DNA from: Tachypleus tridentatus
Lineage: Eukaryota; Arthropoda; Merostomata; Xiphosura; Limulidae
Assembly: GCF_004210375.1 (NCBI RefSeq)
Contig: NC_134834.1
Coordinates: 150,073,009 to 150,137,008, forward strand
Direction: 5' to 3'
DNA length: 64,000 bases
The position numbers and the translations under genes were made by a program. The notes under the pieces are model-generated. The model was not told the DNA's origin. It saw only the letters and a list, made by a program, of their open reading frames with translations, and searched no databases. This document shows positions 48,599 to 61,544 of this stretch, one piece after another (within the stretch, counting starts at the first letter, position 1; the number at the start of each line of letters is the position of its first letter).

Positions 48599-48840
48599 CA
48601 ATCTTCCACTGGAGGTATGACCGACTCGCAACCGGCTTGGACGTTATCAGTATCACTCACAGTTCTGCTACTCTCGCTCGTAGAACTGTCCTCATCACTA
48701 GAACTTGTCAGATCTGTGTCAAAAGTAACTGTTCTAAGTTCGTTCAGAGTAGGTTTGAATTGATATGGTGCTACTCGACACTGTTCAGAACACAAAGTCA
48801 AAACAGACTCCGCCTCTGTTTCTCCGTATGCACTGGCCAT
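48599..48840 (-). CDS. possible P2X7-like first exon, unit-2 copy
   Basis: Same frame and donor as 28,396-28,637, with two residue changes in the acidic run (SESSRTVSD for SDSSGTVSD). Confidence 0.38.
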
Positions 48841-49102
48841 GTTTATTTACATTCAAAGCGCTGGCGTTGGCGGTTTGTTTAGCAACTATTACGTCACAGT
48901 ACTTTTTCTAGCGACAAACGTTAAAACTAAAATGTTCAGACTGCCGCTCGGAAAGGGTTCTTTCTGTACCAAGTTTTATGTTTCATTTATTAGCACATAT
49001 TTTTTATAAAAAATGTGAACCTGCAAAATTAATCAGTATGAGTAGTTCTTTTGACTGCAAAGTTTTCTTTTTTTCTGAAAAATTCACCTTTAAATCTCAG
49101 TT

Positions 49103-49372
49103 TGTTTTGGAATTTTGCGCTAAGCTACACGAAAGCTTTCTGCGCTAACTGCCCTTAATTTAGCAATGTAACAATGTAAGACTAGAGGGAAGGCTGCTAG
49201 TCATCACCATCCATCGCCAACTCTTGGACTACTCTTTTACTAACGAATAGTGGGATTGACCATTATATTATAACGCCCCACGGCTGAAAGGGCGAGCATT
49301 GTAGGTGCGACGGGGACTCGAACCCGCTCATAATACGAGCTCAGTGCCTTAACCACCTGGCCATATCTCGCC
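49103..49372 (-). mobile_element. SINE A1, unit-2 copy
   Basis: Here the target duplication TTAAATCTCAGTT is exact on both sides (49,090-49,102 and 49,373-49,385), better preserved than in unit 1. Confidence 0.9.
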
Positions 49373-49878
49373 TTAAATCTCAGTTAAGTGAGGAATTAGC
49401 GTTAATAAGATGGAACATAACTTGGTACCCAGAGTAAGTTTTTTACTTATAGTTTCAAGATTCAAACTACACAATCATATCATTTTCAGTTCTAGTGGGC
49501 ATATTCCAGTGTTTGAAAAGCAAGAATTTATTCCAGTTTTGGAAAACTACTGAATGTTTCCCACAGAGCACTAGAACATATCAGGTTGTTGGAGTTTATT
49601 TTCACAGCAGTCGTTACTCCTATTCTCACAGTTGATAAGTTATTAACAACTTGTGGTGTTTTGTTTGTCTGTGTACATTTACCCACCATTATGTCCCAAG
49701 CCGAACAATAAATGTTACTTGGCCAACTGATGAATGAATATTTGTTGTAACATTCTTATCAATGTTTTAAGTGTGACTACAATGTGGCTTCATTTCGTTA
49801 AGTTACATACCAAATACTTTCTTAGAAGCACCTATATTTTTCATACTTAAAGTGTTTTTTATTAATTAACATCAACAG

Positions 49879-49995
49879 ATGCAAGAGAAAGTTGGTCGTG
49901 TTGCAAGTATAAATTTAATTGATTCTAAAGTTAAATATAATTGTCAGTTTGAGGACAAAGTTGAAACGAAGGTGGAAGAAAAGTGTACTAAGTAG
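49879..49995 (+). CDS. weak candidate terminal exon, unit-2 copy
   Basis: The same 38-residue frame as 29,676-29,792 (MQEKVGRVASINLIDS...). No domain. Confidence 0.18.
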   Translation: MQEKVGRVASINLIDSKVKYNCQFEDKVETKVEEKCTK

Positions 49996-51035
49996 GCATA
50001 TCATACATTTCTACATTGTTATTTTAATGCACAAAACTTTTAAATATTTCATTCATTCTAAATATATACAGTATTCGCATAACATATGACCTATAAAAGC
50101 ATTATGGCTGCCATTTTGTTGAATAGAGGTAATATCTGTTCTGTCAGTGGAAATATTGTTGTAATTCTGTACTTTGTGCAAAACACAACAACAACAACAA
50201 CGAACAATAACGGTATTCTTAACTGATAAAGTAGATTATATATTGAGAGTGCAATCGCTCCTACTTTGAATGAGAATGACAGTAGCGTGGGTTGCACTAG
50301 TCATTATGGACAAGTCCAACTTCCCCCTATTGATAGATGTGAACATTTCTACATGGTATCTCAAGTAAACTGGTTAATAATAAAACATGTTGAGAAAAAA
50401 AAGGCAGTTTAGTGAATCTCAAGTCCAGTAAAGGACAACCATCAGTGTTTGTCGAATAATTCGAATAAAGCTTACTTTCAATTTGTATAATACAGCACAT
50501 CCAATCTGGTCATTTCTTTGCCCAATCTCAGACACTGTAGTTAAATTCGGTGTTAATTTATAACTTATCCTGTTAATAATATTACCTCATACTCTTTGCA
50601 AAAATCAGTTTTATACGAAAATACCACACAGCAGATTATTTCATGAAACCATATTTTTTTATTTAAGACTAAAATTCCACAATTGATAAAGGAACTCAGC
50701 TCTTAATACCTAAATAATTAAGTTTATTTTTATTGCTCAATAAATTATTTTAAACCAGGTGTTTTATGGATTGTATAGTTTATGAAATTCATACATTTGC
50801 AGGCCACTCAATAACAAGCATGAATTATGAATATTTTGTCAGACATACTTATAACAAACTGAATACAGAAATAACAAATATTTCACAAATCCATGGATTA
50901 TATCAGGGAATTGAAATGACGTATGGGATCGACAGGATTGGACTGAATTAATGGAGACCATAAATAATAGACGTCGCTAATATTCCTTTGCTTTACAAAA
51001 GAAGAAATAAACTGGAATACGAAAAGATAACAATG

Positions 51036-51262
51036 TTTGTTTCTTTGTTTTAAATTTTGCACAAAGCTACATTTGTGATATCTTACTTCTTCGTCCATAA
51101 TTTAGCAGGGTAAGACCCACCGCCAACTCTTGAGCTAATCTTTTACTAATGAATAGTGGGATTGACTTATATATATCACCCCCCCCCCACACGGCTTAAA
51201 GAGCGAGCATGTTTAGTGTGACGAGTCGAGCGCCCTAACCACTTGGCCATGAATGGTCCTGT
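51036..51262 (-). mobile_element. SINE A2, unit-2 copy
   Basis: Flanked by TAACAATGT. The poly-C run is longer than in unit 1. Confidence 0.88.
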
Positions 51263-51422
51263 TAACAATGTAACCATATATATATTAATAGGGTGTGAAA
51301 CAAGATCATACTATTGACAATAAATTGCAGCAAGTGATTGATCGTGTAAATAGGTCAGTATTAGTTTCTCGTTGGTGGTATAGCATTATATATTGTGTTT
51401 TCTTGATAGGTGGCTGAATTTT

Positions 51423-51673
51423 GAATTTTTCACAAAGCTGTCCAAGTTATCTGTTCCAATTTTTGAAGTGGTAGACAAGAAGGAAGACAGTTAGTGACCA
51501 CCACCCACCGTCAAATTTTAGGCTACTGTCTTACCAACAAAGAGTAGAATTAACCATGGCTGTCACACTTTAATGCTCCCATGGCTGAAGGGACGAGTAC
51601 GTTTCATGACAAGATTCGATCTTGGGGCCCACAGATTGCGAGTCAAGCGCCCTTATCATCAGGTCATGCCTGG
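51423..51673 (-). mobile_element. SINE A3, unit-2 copy
   Basis: Same diverged copy as 31,200-31,459, with CTTGATAGGTG / CTTGATTGGTG flanks. Confidence 0.85.
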
Positions 51674-53062
51674 CTTGATTGGTGATTTGGACAAAGTATG
51701 GCGGTGAGTTTTTAGTCTCATTGGGCCGCACCGGTAGCCAAGGTCATATCGGTTTCGCCCAGAAACGTCGCTGGCTCACAGGACAGGTGGGCTCTTTAGC
51801 TTTGGTTGGCAACCGGCATCGTTGTTGTAACAAACAATGCAGAAGAACATGGCAGATAAGGCGGGTTATAGCACGTGCAGGTTTGACTCACAGTGCCAGT
51901 ACGAGCAACAGACCCTGCTTACACTTGCAACATCTGTGTCTGCACTGGACTAATTTCCTACATGAGACGTCACAAGTCTGGTGTTAAAAGTTAATTAAAT
52001 CGTTCTGACGTGAGGGCCCATCATGACATCACGTGCACCTGCCACAGATATTCTGAAGCTTGTTGGACTTGTAACAATACTCTTGAATTTTAAGCAAATT
52101 TAATAAACAAAATTGGTTGGACAATAGGAAATATAGTTACGGTTTCTTTTTTTTTTTTTCTAATATCACTTTAACACATTATTATTAAAAGGAAACTTGT
52201 TGTTCTCATGCAAACAATCCATTAAATAAATGGTTACTTTTCATGCTTTCATTGTGTCTCTTTTCCTTTTAAACAGCGGCCATCATCAATTGATGCTGCC
52301 ACCTACAAAATTCCCACTGTTTAAGGATTAAACGTTGAGACATGTCCTAGAAGTTCCACAACAACTTTCAGAAATTTATTTGATTTTTTTTCGCATGACA
52401 AAACAACCAAAACAATTTTATTCAAGCTGGACTAGTTTCTAGTTTCGAAGTTTATTAAAGTTTGTCCAGACATGCGAATTTTATACTGACAACAAATATA
52501 TTTTATTTCATATTTGTATAAACTAGAAAAAATGTATTTACACAATTTAAACTCAAAATGTTAACATTTTAGTAAAATATAGTATAACGTAAAAATTTAA
52601 ATAAAATAAATACGAACATTTAAAAGGTGAGCTAATACAACCTGAAGTACATGAAACATTAAACACGCCTTAAACTTCTCATGTGCTTAATACATCTTAT
52701 TAGCTAAGCCTAAAAGGTTGTATTATCTATAGATCTCGTACAACTTACACATTTATAAAAAATGTTTCTCTGTTTCATTTTCATAATGTTTACCATTGTT
52801 TCAATATTTACAAATGTAAAACGAAATTTTAGATAAAACGTAATCTCAAATATCACAAGAAGAAATAATTATTTAAATTCAACCATTTTCTTAAGTTCAT
52901 TTCATACCAGTTTCTTTGACTAATGTCTACTTGTGTCAGAAAGTTCACGAGCATTTCAAATTTTCTTTGCGCAATTTATATATGTCTATGGATTCATCAT
53001 ACGTGAAGCGCGTGCTACGAGCACACATTTGTAACACGTGTTGAAAAAGGGCTACACTTTTG

Positions 53063-53319
53063 TTTGTTTTTAATTTCGCGCAAAGCTACACGAGAGATAT
53101 CTGTGCGAGCTGTCCCTAATTTAGCAGTGTAACACTAGATGGAAAGCAGTTTGTCATCACTCTTGGGCTACTCTTTTATCAACGAACATAAAGATTGACC
53201 TAACACTAAAACGCCCCCACTGTTGAAAGGGCAAGCATGTTTCATGGGACGGATATTCGAACCCGAGAGCCTCAGATTGCGAGTCAAGCGCCCTAACCAC
53301 CTGGTCATGCCAGACCTGA
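53063..53319 (-). mobile_element. SINE A4, unit-2 copy
   Basis: Flanked by CTACACTTTTG, as in unit 1. Confidence 0.92.
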
Positions 53320-53513
53320 CTACACTTTTGTCCAATACGCTTAACGTTCAAGAACGCGTTTTGAATGACTTTGGGAAATTTGACGTTTACCAAATTCCAA
53401 TTTACTTTATTTGTCTCTGCGATTCGTAAAATTTCTCAAAGTTACACAAAACGCTCTCTACATACATTCGTCACTGATTTCAAAGCATAACTCTCGCTCT
53501 ACGTCTAGTTCTT

Positions 53514-53783
53514 TTTTTTGGAATTTCGCACAAAGCAACTCGAGGGCTATCTGTGCTAGCCGTCCCTAATTTAGCAGTGTAAGACTAGAGGGAAGGCAGC
53601 TAGTCATCACCACCCACCGCCAACTGTTGGGCTACTCTTTTACCAACGAATAGTGGGATTGACCGTCATATTATAACGCCCCCACGGCTGGGAGGGCGAG
53701 CATGTTTTGGCGCGACTCGGGCGCGAACCCGCGACCCTCAGATTACGAAGCGCACGCCTTAATGCGCTAGGCCATGCCAGGCC
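53514..53783 (-). mobile_element. SINE A5, unit-2 copy
   Basis: Flanked by GTCTAGTTCTT, as in unit 1. Confidence 0.92.
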
Positions 53784-54105
53784 CGTCTAGTTCTTATCTG
53801 AGAATAATGTTCATTACTTACCACGTTTGTAATTTATAATTGAGTCGAATAGTATCAATTACACGACATTGGTGTTACTATGATTATAACTGCAATTACA
53901 AAATATTTACATTACGTTTCGTTTACCCTAGTAAATGCTTGTTTTCAACTGTATTTCACAAATTTTGCAACTCAATTCGAAAGACGGTTGTCTGACTGAA
54001 ACGACGCGAAGTTTAACCTGAAGTTTATGCTCAAAACTAAACTGTTCATGTAGGCTGTTGCGTCAGTTAACCAGTGCAAACAAAGATAACAGCTCAAGCG
54101 ACATC

Positions 54106-54157
54106 ATGTGGGCAACAAATGCACTACGCAAAGGTGATGGTGTTTTTCACTTTGGTG
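54106..54157 (+). CDS. candidate orphan first exon, unit-2 copy
   Basis: MWATNALRKGDGVFHFGG is kept. A silent GGA to GGT change precedes the same GTAAGT donor. Confidence 0.3.
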
Positions 54158-54571
54158 GTAAGTAATCTTATTGTTTGGGCATGTAAATATTGATAAAACT
54201 ATAATCACGTGGCGATGATGAACGAAACGTTAGGCGAAATAGCAAATTCCTTTCAATACGATAATTATCGAACCAAACAAAACGGTCATAACACAGAAAA
54301 CGTTTCCTATCTGCTAACAAACTTTTACTTTGTAACAAGTTGCAAGCCCACGTGACACATAATTTCATTTTTTTAACATTCTCCAAATTCCCCTTTAACC
54401 TCCTATTAAAGGAACCACTGTTCAAATATTCGTAACATGAAAACAAGCCCGTCACAAGTGTTCAAACAATAAGTTACAAAATTAAAATATAAACATTCTA
54501 CTTGGTCTTGTATATATTCATTTAAAACTAAAATGTGTATGTTTTCACAACAATGAAATATTTTTATTATA

Positions 54572-54807
54572 CAGGGTGGCTCATAAGTTCCTACCCATCC
54601 ATATGTTATTATGTTATATTCAATTACGCATGTATTATAATTTTTTCTTTTTTTTCAGAGAAATATGGCCGATGTAAGCCCATTTACACTTGAAGAGCGT
54701 ATTGTGACAAGTACGTGGGTACATGAGCGCAAGAATACTGGTGACACCACACAGATACACAGGATACATAAGATATATGGATGGGTAGGGACTTATGGAC
54801 CACCCTG
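54572..54807 (+). mobile_element. mariner-type MITE, unit-2 copy
   Basis: Same 236-bp element and TA flanks as 34,345-34,580. Confidence 0.88.
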
Positions 54808-55079
54808 TATATTCTTAAACTGTTAACGAGTAACCAAAAACTTAAGGTTTTCAACCAAACTTATCAAGATTTCAATTAATTATTTTAATCTCGTGTATAT
54901 CACTAACAAACATGTTCATCATTCCCGTGAGAAAAAAACCTTTTAAACAGAACTAAAAGAAATAAATACAATGTTACAACAATGGAGGAGAAAATAGCTA
55001 TGGAACGACAATTAAAAAGTAAGACCTCACTAAATCAAAAACCGTTTTACATTTCAAATAAAACCTTTCATAACTTCTT

Positions 55080-58000
55080 TTATTCAAAAGTCTCCCACTG
55101 ATTTTTCTTAGGACTTCCATTTTTATTTTCTTTAATAATCGGTCGATAATTCATGTTAACTAGACTATCAGCGCCATCTATTGGCAGTGACAAAACATTG
55201 TTTGAACACTCATTGTTCAAATCTCTTTCACGGGGTTCTTGGAAAACCTTCATTCCCTTTCCCCTTATCCTGTCAGGTATTTTCAGTTCCAGGGCGGGCT
55301 CGGGAAGACTATCCAGAGAGCTGTTCTTTATTCCATACAAAAAGTACACGAGGAATCCTGAAGCACGTGAAAATTAAAAAAATTACCCGTTTTTATGTTC
55401 ACAATAAAACACTTGGGAGTATCTAGTGATGTACTTATTAAACTTTAGTAATATCTAGTGATCTAGTTATTAAACTGTGGTAGCATCTAGTGGCAAAGTT
55501 ATTAAACTTTGGTAGCATCTAGTGATAACGTTATTAAACTTTGATAGCATCTAGTGATGTAGTTATCAAACTTTGGTAGTATCTAGTGATGTAGTTATTG
55601 AACTTTGGTAGCATATAGTTATGTAGTTATTAAACTTTGGTAGTATCTAGTGATGTAGTTATCAAACTTTGGTAGTATTTAGTGATGTAGTTATTAAACT
55701 TTGGGTGCTTTTAGTATTGACATTTTTAGTAATGATATTATTAAACTATCAGAACCTCTTGTCCTTCTTAAAGATAATGTAAATGACACATGTATAGATA
55801 CGTTTTATAGCTAATTACAGTTCTCATACGATAACACTTTTAGACTCACCTACAATCATCCAAACAGTAAAACGAATGAGTGAGAGAACAGATAGTTTGA
55901 GAACTAAATAAATATTGACTATAACAGCTACAGTTGGCACCAGTGGAACACCTGGAGCTTTGAACTTGAGTTCATTTCTGAAATTAAGACAAAAACATTT
56001 TGTAAATGTAGTTACTGTTATTACAGTTTAGGTAAGCTCTAGGCACTAAATGTTTTATTTTTATCATCATTTAAAGATCGTTGTTCCTCAGTTTTTATCT
56101 CCCTTCAGCTAGTTTGCAGTCATTGTTCATGACCCTTCAACCATTTTGTATTCAATGTAGACTTTCTGTCAGTCAGTCATTTTACAGTTATTATTTACCG
56201 TCTTTCAACCAGTTCACAGTCATTGTTTATGCCTCTTCAACCAGTTTTACAGTCATTGTTTATGTCACTGCAACCAGTTTATGGTGATTATTTTTCTTCC
56301 TTTAACAGTTTATGGTCATAGTTGACCTTCTTTCAACCAGTTTAAAGCACCAATTTACAGTTATTGTTTTTTATATACACTCAATCATTAGATATTACTT
56401 TTTTATCTGGTTTCACTGATTTACAAACTGTTACAAACACTGCTATATTTGTTGTGTAAGCAGTATCTTACTTGACTATTGTGTAAACCATTTCAATATC
56501 AATAGTATATAAACCTGATCAGAGACTGGAGTAGCAGACAACATTGCTGATCTATTTGTTACTCAAAGGAATACCTCCTAGATAAACAATCATACGATGT
56601 TAACACTTCAGGGTGTAGTTTGACTTACTTCGTCTGAGGCTGACATCCAATGACAACCAAACAAACGACAATCCCAAAAAGGCACAGCAACAGAGACATT
56701 AACGCTGTTGTATCATTGTTTTCCAAGGCAGGCATCGAACAAACGATAATCAAATCAAAGATGATGATTAGAAGGTAGAGCAATCCAACGACCTTCATTA
56801 CAAATTGCCCAGAGCACTCTGTTGGCGGTTTTCGAACAGTCCATTCGTAAGGAAAAGTCGAGTCATGACCTTATTGTAGAGTTTGTGAAATAGACCAGAA
56901 ATCCTGAATGTTGACGATGCCCCCTGGTGGACTGTTCCATAACTGGAGTTTTCCACGTTACCGTTAGGCACGAGGAGATCAAGATCTTCAGATTTCTGTT
57001 GACTTGGAAATTTCTCTGATGGATTCAGGGCCGGAGAATCCTCGCTATCAGAAGAATCCACTCGATTGGTTCGTTTCGTGTGAATCGTTGTTCTTGATAC
57101 ATTAATAGGCGTTGCCACCTCTTTGCAGGGGGTGGGACAAGCAGATCTGATGGACTCGGGCAGAAGTTCGACTAGGGTAGTTTTGTGGGGTTGATACCGC
57201 AAAATCAGGACGCACGTGGACACCAGAGTGTAGGCCATCAGGGTCCCTGAAGAAAATATACTACATGTGTTTAACGTGAGTGAAATTTGTTGGTGCTTTT
57301 GTAGTTTGTAGTTCCGGTTTTACTCAACAGAGAGCGTCTTGTAGAAAAATGTACAACAAATGAAAAATATTTTTAAACTAGTAACAATAAACTAGATAGA
57401 GGTACGTAAGAGGATGGAAAATTTGAAATTTTTAATGTGAAGTAATGATTAAAGTTATTTAAGAGAGAAAGGTACACTGAAAAAAAGGTATGCGAAACAG
57501 TGGGAAATAAAGTAAAGTACATACGATACTTACAAATAGAAAAATAATATGCTATGTAAGTGGAAAACACAAAAGGTACTTGTAAGATATAGTGAGAAAA
57601 AAGAGCACTTTTTATAGGAGAGTGGAGAAAAAATGAAAAACAGTGAAGAATGATGAAAAATAACAGCAGCTTCACTGATAAGATTAGAATAACACACAAA
57701 CTATAACTATAAATGTAAGGTGAAAGACAATAGACAGAAAAGTACAGGTGAAAGTAACAAAGAAAAACTAAATGACAAATTACAAGTAAGATACTGAGAT
57801 GAATCATATGTAGAGATTATTTAATTGTATAAGTAACAGACTAAGACAGATCATTTCCATAAATTATTTATGTATTATGGTTGACACAATAATATTATTA
57901 AATGTCACAATAAGAAAGTGTATCAGCTTACTGATATAGTAAAAATATTTTTATTAATTTAATCAAAGAGTAGAAACTTTGAATTTCTCACCTATTGACA

Positions 58001-59458
58001 TCATTTCCACCAGTACATCCAAACTCATGAAAGTAGCAACGAAAGCAGTGGCTCCCCCTAGAACGACAGTAGCAACAGCTGGAGTTTCCGTATAGGGCCA
58101 AACTCGTGAAAGAGACCTGAGACAGTAATAATGCTCTGTAAGATTTACGTCAGATCCAAGTTTAAATATGAGAATGTGAAGGAACAACATAAAAACACAA
58201 GTAATACAATTTATAAAAACACTGAATGTGTCAACACATTTACTATATTTACAGTTTAAGATACATCTTCCTATAGGGAGAATGTAACATAACATGTAAA
58301 CACAAACGTGGTAACATGAAACAAATTTATATACTTAATATACAAATACGGTACAAAAATATTCAAAGAAACACTGATATATTCAACCTATATATCAGGT
58401 TTTGGAGACTTTTCTTCCACGTAGGTAATAAACATTTTAAACATGTTTCGTTATCATATAATATCATTTAGTTTATTTCTCACTTTATAAATATCTATGT
58501 TCAGGTCTGACGTGTCAATAAGTACCAAAGAAATGATGTTTTAATTTTTTCAAAACATCTTTTCTTCCGCTTGTAAAAGTGGCATAAAAAACTATTCTTG
58601 TTTTACCCTGTTAAAAACATGTTTATCCCAATGTCTATTATACTTTCGTACAATCTCTAAGATCGTTCCTCACACTAACTTACCGACAAATTGAAGAAAC
58701 TGTAAAATGTTTTGACGAAAGCTTTAGGAAATTATCTTCAAAACACATTGTGAACGCCACCTTTAAAACGCACTGTTGGTACAGTAAGTTTGCATACTAC
58801 TAAAACAAATTATTGGTCTAGGATTCTACTTTACCTTTAAATCACATTGTTCCTTAAGTAACTTTGCCTATTATTAAAACAAATTATTGGTGGAGGATTC
58901 AACCTTACCTTTAAAAGACATTGTTGGTTTACTAAGTTTGTCTATTACTTAAACAAATTATTGGCGTAGGACTGTACCTTTAAAAGACATTGTTGGTACA
59001 GTAAGTTTGTATCTTATTAAAACAAATTGGTATACATTGATATGGGATACTACTTTACCTTTAAACACATATACACAAATTCGACTTACGTGTGTGTGTG
59101 TTTTCTTATAACAAAGCCACATCGGGCTATCTGCTGAGCCCACCAAAGAGAATTGAACTCCTGATTTTATCGTTGTAAATTTGTAGACATACTGCTGTAT
59201 TAGCGAGGGCATTCGACTTATAATTGAGGTTTCATTGTATATTGTATAAGTACATACATACCTGAAGATAAGGCCGTCCTTTGCCATGGCGTAAACAACT
59301 CGAGGCATGGGAAACATGGAACCAAACATACTAACGATTAACCCAGCTAGTGCTCCAACAGCCACTATGAACTTTGAATTTGGGGCTCCTCTCTGCCCGA
59401 AAATGGCGACTAGAGCTGATTCTGGGTTCAGCCTATCATAGGGAACCATGAGTGTAAT
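55080..59458 (-). CDS. SLC7A cationic amino-acid transporter, five exons, unit-2 copy with frameshifts
   Basis: Minus-strand exons: 59262-59458 (unique, outside the duplication), 57992-58116, 56629-57246, 55850-55977 and 55080-55357. The first reads ITLMVPYDRLNPESALVAIF, then FIVAVGALAGL and GSMFPMPRVVYAMAKDGLIF, the conserved FPMPR-YAMA-DG segment of CAT-type SLC7A transporters. It joins in phase to SLSRVWPYTETPAVATVVL. Exon 56629-57246 is one base shorter than its unit-1 twin (AAAAA to AAAA near 56,852). After VMTRLF the frame is lost and stops at 56,798, removing the last helices. The last exon has an extra T near 55,122, giving another tail (NGSPKKNQWETFE). Earlier exons are beyond the window. 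Confidence 0.88.
55419..55715. repeat. about 35-bp minisatellite, unit-2 copy
   Basis: Same as 35,189-35,486, with the same unit number. Confidence 0.9.
56100..56350. repeat. degenerate CAACCAGTTTACAGTCATTG repeat, unit-2 copy
   Basis: Same as 35,870-36,120, with an added CAGT. Confidence 0.6.
59089..59210 (-). mobile_element. tRNA-derived SINE (second family)
   Basis: TTATAACAAAGCCACATCGG and GAATTGAACTCCTGATTTTA are the reverse of the tRNA-like head. It is flanked exactly by ATTCGACTTA (59,079-59,088 and 59,211-59,220). It sits in the SLC7A intron, just outside unit 2. Confidence 0.88.
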
Positions 59459-59703
59459 CTGACAAATCACAAAAAATGTAAATGTCAGTCAGGATATCTT
59501 ACAAAAAAGTGAATTTCATTCGATATTTCTATTTTCGAATTAAATATAATTTTTTTCTCTCTTTTTTTCTTTCAGAGAGCTCATTGAAAAGGTTTTGAAA
59601 ACGAGATCTTTTAGAACAAAACTGCACAGTAAGATTTCTGTGTTTGTTCTTCCATAGATAACACTGGGAGAGTGTAAACTCTTTCATTCATAGAAAACAT
59701 CTA

Positions 59704-61325
<1,622 letters not shown>

Positions 61326-61544
61326 TAAATAATAATTAAAACAAAAACAGTAAGATCAGATAAAATGTACTGAAAATTAAGTCTTCTGATACTGGAAATA
61401 GAAAATAAAACGTTTAAGGTATAAAACATTATAGAACACTACATCCAGGTGGGGCCGTTTTATCGCCTAATATACAGAAGAAAGTAAAAAACAAAAAAAC
61501 AGTAGTCATAACATCTTAAAAACAAACAATATATTCAACAAATT
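61326..61544. other. short intron spacer
   Basis: AT-rich, nothing recognised. Confidence 0.4.

Larger units (their letters stand above)
38696..58961. repeat. unit 2 of the direct tandem duplication
   Basis: Starts AATTATGTCACGCTACTG and ends TTACTTAAACAAATTAT before TGGCGTAGG, which is unique. It is a near-identical copy of 17,014-38,695. Differences include fewer VNTR units, one fewer 1,008-bp unit, several homopolymer indels, and small insertions (about 45,455-45,490 and 58,525-58,555). Confidence 0.97.
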
